Positions 14,916 through 19,589 of a DNA stretch of 19,589 bases are shown here, piece by piece. The notes under the pieces are model-generated. The model ran no database searches. It was not told the DNA's origin and worked only from the letters and a program-made list of their open reading frames with translations. Location of the stretch: positions 1 to 19,589 of the forward strand of contig JAHCKF010000025.1 of assembly GCA_026125925.1 (NCBI GenBank), read 5' to 3'. The DNA is from Pseudolabrys sp. GTDB lineage: Bacteria > Pseudomonadota > Alphaproteobacteria > Rhizobiales > Xanthobacteraceae. A program made the translations under genes and the position numbers. How positions within the stretch are numbered: position 1 is the stretch's first letter; each line of letters opens with the position of its first letter.

Positions 14916-15059
14916 TATTCGAGCTACCGGGCTAATATGGCGGCAGCAAGGTCCGCCGGACGCTGGCCATTCTGCGAATATTTGGCGCAGAATTGCCGCA
15001 AAAGGCGCCTTGCGATGGCGATAACTCCGGGCCAAGTGTGACTCGGGGACACCAAAACA

Positions 15060-16994
15060 ATGACGATGGAAACGTCCAAGGGCACGACGACCGGCGAAAC
15101 CAGGAGCGCAGCCGCTCCCGGCGATCTGAAGCTTGTTGCCTCCAACGATCAACCGAAGCCCGCCGCCGGTCCGGCCAAGTCCGGAACCGCGCCGGGCCGG
15201 ATCGACGCGCCCCCATTTGGCAGCGTCGATATCGAGGCGTTCTCCCGCAACCTCGCCCGCGTCATCGAAAACGGCGGCAAGGCCCTCGCCGCCTACATGA
15301 AGCCGCGCGAGGAAGGCAAGGTCCGCGACGAGTTCAACGAGGACGTCGCCGACATCGTCCGCACCATCGCCAAGGTGCTCGAATTCTGGCTGGCCGACCC
15401 GCAGCGCACGCTGGAACTACAGACCAGCGTCGGCCGCTCCTATCTCGAACTCTGGGGCAGTGCGATGCGCCGGATGTCCGGCGAAGACGCCGCGCCGGTG
15501 ATCAGCGCCGATCCGCGTGACAAACGATTTGCCGATCCGGAATGGTCGCAGAACCAGTTCTACGACTTCCTCAAGCAGCTCTATCTGCTCACGGTGCAAT
15601 GGAGCGAGAAGCTGGTTCACGGCGCCGACGGCATCGACGACCACACACGGCAAAAGGCCGAGTTCTACGTCAAGCAGTTCGCCAACGCGATTTCGCCGTC
15701 GAACTTCGTCCTCACCAATCCCGAGCTGATGCGCGAGACCATGACCTCGAACGCCGAAAATCTGGCACGCGGCATGGCGATGCTGGGCGAGGACATCGCC
15801 GCCGGCGAAGGGAATCTGCGCATCCGCCAGACCGATCCGGGCAACTTCGCCGTCGGCAAGAATCTGGCGCTGACGCCGGGCAAGGTCATCTACCAGAACG
15901 ACCTGATGCAGCTCATTCAGTACGAGCCGGCGACCGAGCAGGTCTTCAAGGTACCGCTGCTGATCGTGCCGCCCTGGATCAACAAGTTCTATATCCTCGA
16001 CCTGACGCCGGAAAAATCCTTCATCAAGTGGTGCGTCGATCGCGGCTTCACCGTCTTCGTGATCTCCTGGGTCAATCCGGACGCGGCGTTGGCCAAGAAG
16101 AGCTTCGAAGAATACATGAAGGAAGGCCCGCTCACCGCGCTCGACATCGTCGAAGAGGTCACCGGCGAGAAGAAGGTCCACACCATCGGCTATTGCGTCG
16201 GCGGCACCCTGCTCGCGGTTACGCTGGCTTATCTCGCCGCCAACAAGCGCGATGCTGTTGTGTCCGCCACCATGTTCGCGGCGCAGGTCGATTTCACCTA
16301 TGCCGGCGACCTGAAGATTTTCGTCGATGAGGAGCGCGTCAAGCAGCTCGAAGCGCGCATGCAGGAGACCGGCTATCTCGAGGCCTCGCGCATGGCCAAT
16401 ACGTTTAACATGCTGCGCTCGAACGACCTGATCTGGCCTTATGTCGTCAACAACTACCTAAAGGGCAAGAAGCCCTACCCGTTCGACCTTTTGTATTGGA
16501 ACTCGGACGCCACGCGCATGCCGGCGGCCAACCACTCTTTCTATCTGCGCAACTGTTATCTCAATAACCGCCTGACCAAAGGCGAGATCGAGCTCGCCGG
16601 CGCCAAGCTGAAATTGAACAAGGTGAAGGTGCCGATCTACAATCTGGCGACGCGCGAGGATCACATCGCGCCGGCCAAATCGGTGCTCTACGGCTCGCAG
16701 TTCTTCGGCGGCCCGGTGCGCTACGTGCTGGCCGGCTCGGGCCACATCGCCGGTGTCATCAATCCGCCGGGACCGAAGATCAAGTACCAGTACTGGATCG
16801 GCCATCCGCCGAGCGGCGACGACGTCGACAAATGGCTGGAGACCGCGACCGAGCATCCCGGCTCGTGGTGGCCGGATTGGCTCGACTGGATCAAGAGCCT
16901 CGATGAAGAGCGCGTGCCCGCCCGCGCCATTGGCGGTGGCAAGCTGACGCCGATCGAGGATGCGCCGGGATCGTACGTCAAGATGCGGAGCTAG
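15060..16994 (+). CDS. phaC: Class I poly(R)-hydroxyalkanoate synthase
   Basis: A 644-residue polymerase that joins (R)-3-hydroxyacyl-CoA (typically 3-hydroxybutyryl-CoA) into polyhydroxyalkanoate at the storage granule. The PhaC N-terminal domain covers roughly 85-260 ([20 protein letters not shown] is characteristic). The alpha/beta-hydrolase domain follows, with the lipase-like box GYCVGG. The catalytic triad is C379, D534 (TREDHIAP) and H562 (GSGHIAG). [13 protein letters not shown] and FVISWVNPD are further signatures. Residues 1-50 are a Ser/Ala/Pro-rich, probably disordered extension, making it about 50 residues longer than the best-known class I enzymes. No phaA, phaB, phaR or phasin gene is in the window. 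GGGG lies 11 bases before the ATG at 15060; a second ATG is at 15066. Its stop overlaps the stop of convergent blh. Confidence 0.96.
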   Translation: MTMETSKGTTTGETRSAAAPGDLKLVASNDQPKPAAGPAKSGTAPGRIDAPPFGSVDIEAFSRNLARVIENGGKALAAYMKPREEGKVRDEFNEDVADIVRTIAKVLEFWLADPQRTLELQTSVGRSYLELWGSAMRRMSGEDAAPVISADPRDKRFADPEWSQNQFYDFLKQLYLLTVQWSEKLVHGADGIDDHTRQKAEFYVKQFANAISPSNFVLTNPELMRETMTSNAENLARGMAMLGEDIAAGEGNLRIRQTDPGNFAVGKNLALTPGKVIYQNDLMQLIQYEPATEQVFKVPLLIVPPWINKFYILDLTPEKSFIKWCVDRGFTVFVISWVNPDAALAKKSFEEYMKEGPLTALDIVEEVTGEKKVHTIGYCVGGTLLAVTLAYLAANKRDAVVSATMFAAQVDFTYAGDLKIFVDEERVKQLEARMQETGYLEASRMANTFNMLRSNDLIWPYVVNNYLKGKKPYPFDLLYWNSDATRMPAANHSFYLRNCYLNNRLTKGEIELAGAKLKLNKVKVPIYNLATREDHIAPAKSVLYGSQFFGGPVRYVLAGSGHIAGVINPPGPKIKYQYWIGHPPSGDDVDKWLETATEHPGSWWPDWLDWIKSLDEERVPARAIGGGKLTPIEDAPGSYVKMRS

Positions 16995-17899
16995 GCGCCC
17001 GCAGACGCGCCGCTTTGCGAAGCTAGCTTGATCGGCACCTTCAGGTAATGCACGCCATCGACCTCGGCCGGCGGAAATTTGCCGGCGCGTATGTTCACTT
17101 GAATTGACGGCAGCAACAGCAGCGGCGCGGCCAGCGTGGCATCGCGCGCTTCGCGCATCTTCACGAAGTCGTCCTCGCTGACGCCCTCGTGGACATGGAC
17201 ATTGCGCGTCCGCTCCTCGCCGACGGTCGTCTCCCAGGCATAGTCGTCGCGTCCCGGCGCCTTGTAGTCGTGGCACATGAACAGCCGCGTCTCGTCCGGC
17301 AATGACAGGACACGCTTGATGGAGCGGTAGAGATCGCGGGCATTGCCGCCGGGGAAGTCGGCGCGCGCCGTGCCATAGTCCGGCATGAACATGGTGTCAC
17401 CGACAAAGACGGCATCGCCAATCTTGTAAGACACGCAGGCCGGCGTATGACCCGGCGTATGCATCACCTCGGCGTCGATGGTGCCGACCTTGAAGCGCTC
17501 GCCGTCCTTGAAAAGATGATCGAATTCCGAGCCGTCGCCGGAGACGTCGACGGCGTTGAACACCGGGCGGAAGATGCGCTGCACGTCGCGGATATGCTCG
17601 CCGATGGCGACTGTGGCGCCGGTCTTGAGCTTGATGTAGGGCGCGCCGGACAAGTGATCGGCATGGGCGTGAGTTTCAAGCACCTGACTGATCTTGACAC
17701 CGAGTTCGTTCGCTCGCGCGAGGATCTTGTCGGCGGAGGCGGTGGAACAGTCGCCCGTGCGAAAGTCGTAATCGAGTACCGGATCGATCACCGCGCCGTC
17801 CATGGTGTCGCCATCCCACACCAGATAGCTCACGGTGTTGGTCGGCTCATCGAAAAACGCCTGGATCTGCGGCTTCTTCGTCGCTGTCGCGGCTGACAT
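16991..17899 (-). CDS. blh: Metallo-beta-lactamase-fold persulfide dioxygenase (Blh/ETHE1-like)
   Basis: A 302-residue iron-type MBL-fold enzyme. The metal motif [10 protein letters not shown] puts ligands at H77, H79, D81 and H82; H151 (HTPGHTPAC), D168 (FVGDTMF) and H210 (FMCHDY) complete the site. [11 protein letters not shown] (about 175-185) is typical of the ETHE1/Blh branch rather than of glyoxalase II. These enzymes oxidise glutathione persulfide to sulfite, the key step in clearing hydrogen sulfide. It is divergent from a BigR-type repressor, rhodanese and exporter, the arrangement known from Agrobacterium and Xylella bigR loci, so repression by BigR and induction by persulfide are expected. 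The start has a strong Shine-Dalgarno (GGAAGGAG). A GCCGGC-AATTGA-GCCGGC repeat lies just upstream in its leader. Confidence 0.9.
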   Translation of the reverse strand: MSAATATKKPQIQAFFDEPTNTVSYLVWDGDTMDGAVIDPVLDYDFRTGDCSTASADKILARANELGVKISQVLETHAHADHLSGAPYIKLKTGATVAIGEHIRDVQRIFRPVFNAVDVSGDGSEFDHLFKDGERFKVGTIDAEVMHTPGHTPACVSYKIGDAVFVGDTMFMPDYGTARADFPGGNARDLYRSIKRVLSLPDETRLFMCHDYKAPGRDDYAWETTVGEERTRNVHVHEGVSEDDFVKMREARDATLAAPLLLLPSIQVNIRAGKFPPAEVDGVHYLKVPIKLASQSGASAGA

Positions 17900-17941
17900 T
17901 CGACCGCTCCTTCCCTGTTCGCGCCGGCAATTGAGCCGGCC

Positions 17942-17985
17942 TTGACGGATATATTAGCCGTACCTAATTTAGCAATATCTAATAT
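17942..17985. promoter_or_regulatory. BigR-type double operator and divergent promoters
   Basis: Two adjacent imperfect palindromes of the form ATTAG-N6-CTAAT are visible: site 1 ATTAG-CCGTAC-CTAAT (17953-17968) and site 2 TTTAG-CAATAT-CTAAT (17968-17983), with centres 15 bp apart. They overlap a promoter for bigR, TTGACG (17942-17947)-N17-TAATTT (17965-17970). They also overlap a weaker candidate for blh on the other strand, TTGCTA (17975-17970)-N16-TATATC (17953-17948). Binding of BigR would shut both directions and provide autorepression. The site is the only AT-rich patch in the region. Confidence 0.75.
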
Positions 17986-17997
17986 GAAGGTTCCCCG

Positions 17998-18333
17998 ATG
18001 CGGCCGTCATCCGTTGCCAAGACCTTGCCCGCTGATAAGAACATGACCCAGCTTGAACGCAAGGCCGCGGAAGCGGTTGCGCTGTTGAAGCTTCTGGCCA
18101 ATGAAAACCGGCTGTTGATCCTGTGTCGCCTCGCCGCAGCCGGCGAGGCTTCGGTCGGAACGCTCGCTGACGCGGTGGAATTGAGCCAATCGGCGTTGTC
18201 GCAACATCTCGGCAAAATGCGCGACGACGGCCTGGTCGCCACCCGGCGCGACGGCCAGACCATTTACTACCGCATCACCGATCACGACGCCGGACGTCTG
18301 CTGGCGCTGCTCAAGGACATCTACTGCCCGTAG
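17998..18333 (+). CDS. bigR: BigR-type ArsR-family persulfide-responsive repressor
   Basis: A 111-residue winged-helix repressor. The recognition segment is ASVGTLADAVELSQSALSQHLGKM (about 51-74) and the wing is LVATRRDGQTIYYRI. Its only cysteines, C43 (LLILCRL) and C110 (KDIYCP), match the pair that forms the disulfide or polysulfide in BigR and SqrR and releases DNA. The ArsR metal motif is absent. It is related to, but clearly different from, the other ArsR protein at 3725-4069 (shared LILC, VSQ/LSQ and RRDG-TIYY blocks). The ATG at 17998 has GAAGG seven bases upstream; an internal ATG 15 codons in is less likely. It starts a probable operon with the rhodanese and exporter genes and is divergent from blh. 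Confidence 0.9.
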   Translation: MRPSSVAKTLPADKNMTQLERKAAEAVALLKLLANENRLLILCRLAAAGEASVGTLADAVELSQSALSQHLGKMRDDGLVATRRDGQTIYYRITDHDAGRLLALLKDIYCP

Positions 18334-18375
18334 CGCGTTCGACGACGACGCCCTCCTCCAACCAGGACAACAACA

Positions 18376-18759
18376 ATGAAAAACATTTCGCCCGAACGCG
18401 CCATCGAGCTCGTCAAGTCAGGCGCTACTTTGATCGATATTCGCGAGAGCAGTGAATACGTCAACGAGAACATCCCCGGCGCCCGCCACCACCCGCTGTC
18501 GCAGATCGGCCCCGACTCCGTTTTGCGCGCCGGCGACACCGTGTTGATCTTCCACTGCAAGTCGGGCGGCCGCACCAATATGAACGCCGGGCGACTCGCC
18601 TCGGCTGCGAGCGGTTGCGAAGTCTATCTGATGAGCGGCGGCATCGAAGCGTGGAAACGCGCCGGCTTCGCCACCTCGGCGCGACCTGCCCGCGAGCCGG
18701 GAACCGGCAGCGGCCAAGGTGGATTGCTCAAGCGCATCGCCGGAATGTTCGGCGCCTAA
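18376..18759 (+). CDS. Single-domain rhodanese (sulfurtransferase)
   Basis: A 127-residue cytoplasmic rhodanese. The start MKNISPERAIELVKSG, LIDIRESSEYVNENIPGA and the active-site loop HCKSGGRT with C61 as persulfide-carrying residue are all present. GGIEAWKRAGF closes the domain near residue 97. A Gly/Ser/Pro linker and a short amphipathic end (GLLKRIAGMFGA) follow, which is not part of the catalytic fold and might touch the membrane (inference). With blh it would pass sulfane sulfur between glutathione persulfide, sulfite and thiosulfate during sulfide detoxification. It lies 42 bases after bigR and 31 bases before the exporter gene, so a shared transcript is likely. Confidence 0.92.
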   Translation: MKNISPERAIELVKSGATLIDIRESSEYVNENIPGARHHPLSQIGPDSVLRAGDTVLIFHCKSGGRTNMNAGRLASAASGCEVYLMSGGIEAWKRAGFATSARPAREPGTGSGQGGLLKRIAGMFGA

Positions 18760-18790
18760 CGTCCGTGCCTCGCGCCAGGCAGGAGTCGCC

Positions 18791-19570
18791 ATGTTGCACC
18801 ATGTGCTCGCCATCGCTTCCGGCAGCCTCGTCGGCTTCACGCTCGGCCTGATCGGCGGCGGCGGCTCCATCCTGGCGGTGCCGCTGCTTGTGTATGTCGT
18901 CGGCGTGTCGTCGCCGCATGTCGCGATCGGCACCAGCGCCATCGCCGTTGCGGCGAGCGCGGCGGTCAATCTCGCCGGCCACGCCCGCGCCCACACGGTG
19001 AAGTGGGGCTGCGCCCTTGTCTTCGCCGTCTCAGGCATGGCCGGCGCCGCGCTCGGCGCGCAGGTCGGCAAGATGATCGACGGCGCGCGACTTCTCGGCT
19101 TGTTCGGCGCGTTGATGGTCGTCATCGGCGTCCTGATGCTGCGGCCGCGCCGGAGCGGCAGCGATCCGCATGTCAGGCTCAGCGCGGAAACGCGCGCGAC
19201 GCTGCTGCCCTGGCTGATCGGCGGCGGCCTCGTCGTCGGCGCTCTTTCCGGCTTCTTCGGCATCGGCGGCGGCTTCCTCATCGTGCCGGGCCTGATCGGC
19301 GCCACCGCGATGCCGCTGATCAACGCCATCGGCTCGTCGCTGGTCTCAGTGACGGCGTTCGGCGCCACCACCGCGGCGAGCTATGCCTGGTCCGGCCTGG
19401 TCGACTGGCCGCTGGCCTTCATGTTCGTTGCCGGCGGCGCGGCAGGCGGCCTCGTCGGCACGCGGCTGGCGCGGCGCCTCGCCGGCCACAAGCATGCGCT
19501 GACGCGCATCTTTTCCGGCATCGTCATCGTAGTCGGGATCTACGTCATCACCCGCTCGTGGCTCGGCTGA
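18791..19570 (+). CDS. TauE/SafE-family sulfur-oxyanion exporter
   Basis: A 259-residue inner-membrane protein of the TauE/SafE (DUF81) family. It shows the family's two related halves, each beginning with a Gly-rich hydrophobic motif: GLIGGGGSILAVPLLVYV near residue 18 and GFFGIGGGFLIVPGLI near 155. About eight hydrophobic segments can be counted. The ATG at 18791 is chosen for its AGGAG six bases upstream; a frame opening at 18719 overlaps the rhodanese. In bigR loci this protein is thought to export sulfite, the product of persulfide dioxygenase, or a similar sulfur species. Here the placement after blh, bigR and rhodanese supports that role, but the substrate cannot be read from sequence. 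The window ends 19 bases after its stop. Confidence 0.88.
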   Translation: MLHHVLAIASGSLVGFTLGLIGGGGSILAVPLLVYVVGVSSPHVAIGTSAIAVAASAAVNLAGHARAHTVKWGCALVFAVSGMAGAALGAQVGKMIDGARLLGLFGALMVVIGVLMLRPRRSGSDPHVRLSAETRATLLPWLIGGGLVVGALSGFFGIGGGFLIVPGLIGATAMPLINAIGSSLVSVTAFGATTAASYAWSGLVDWPLAFMFVAGGAAGGLVGTRLARRLAGHKHALTRIFSGIVIVVGIYVITRSWLG

Positions 19571-19589
19571 TTATCCACCGTCACGCAGC

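Overview
The window is high-GC, densely coded chromosomal DNA. It looks like an alphaproteobacterium of the Hyphomicrobiales (Rhizobiales), near the Bradyrhizobium/Rhodopseudomonas/Pseudolabrys group. Reasons are the lipoprotein-alaC-hom-glpX-recJ gene order, a class I PHA synthase beside it, BigR/Sox-type persulfide genes, and GC-rich palindromic intergenic elements of the kind scattered through those genomes. No tRNA, rRNA, CRISPR array, insertion sequence, integrase or prophage gene was seen. All genes look intact except the permease cut by the left edge.

Layout. (1) 1-2266, minus strand: a polyamine ABC transporter in the order potF-potG-potH (partial), with ATGA stop/start overlaps. (2) 2343-4069: a small thiol-redox and sulfur cluster. 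A CcdA/SoxV-like membrane electron carrier (minus) is divergent from a periplasmic SoxS-like thioredoxin and an ArsR-family repressor carrying the two cysteines typical of persulfide sensors (both plus). The divergent region holds a promoter overlapped by an inverted repeat, and three tandem ATG-containing repeats just before ccdA. (3) 4152-8684: housekeeping and stress genes: a HerA-like ATPase (DUF853), a small PsiF-repeat secreted protein, MscL, a conserved small protein of unknown function, and a class I photolyase. (4) 8811-14830, minus: a probable operon for a lipoprotein, AlaC-type aminotransferase, homoserine dehydrogenase, class II fructose-1,6-bisphosphatase and RecJ, with an extended -10 promoter near 14910. 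(5) 15060-16994, plus: PhaC polyhydroxybutyrate synthase. (6) 16991-19570: a BigR-type hydrogen sulfide/persulfide detoxification locus. The metallo-beta-lactamase-fold persulfide dioxygenase (blh) is divergent from bigR, a single-domain rhodanese and a TauE/SafE exporter, with a double ATTAG-N6-CTAAT operator between them.

The most interesting theme is that two persulfide-sensor-like ArsR repressors, each with a Cys pair and each beside sulfur-redox genes, lie about 14 kb apart with different candidate operators. The oddest local structure is the chain of mini-ORFs with ATGA overlaps running into ccdA. Three intergenic palindromic elements, two of them cloverleaf-like, punctuate the gene borders. 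Nothing here is clearly a wholly new system; most of the window is well-known core metabolism.
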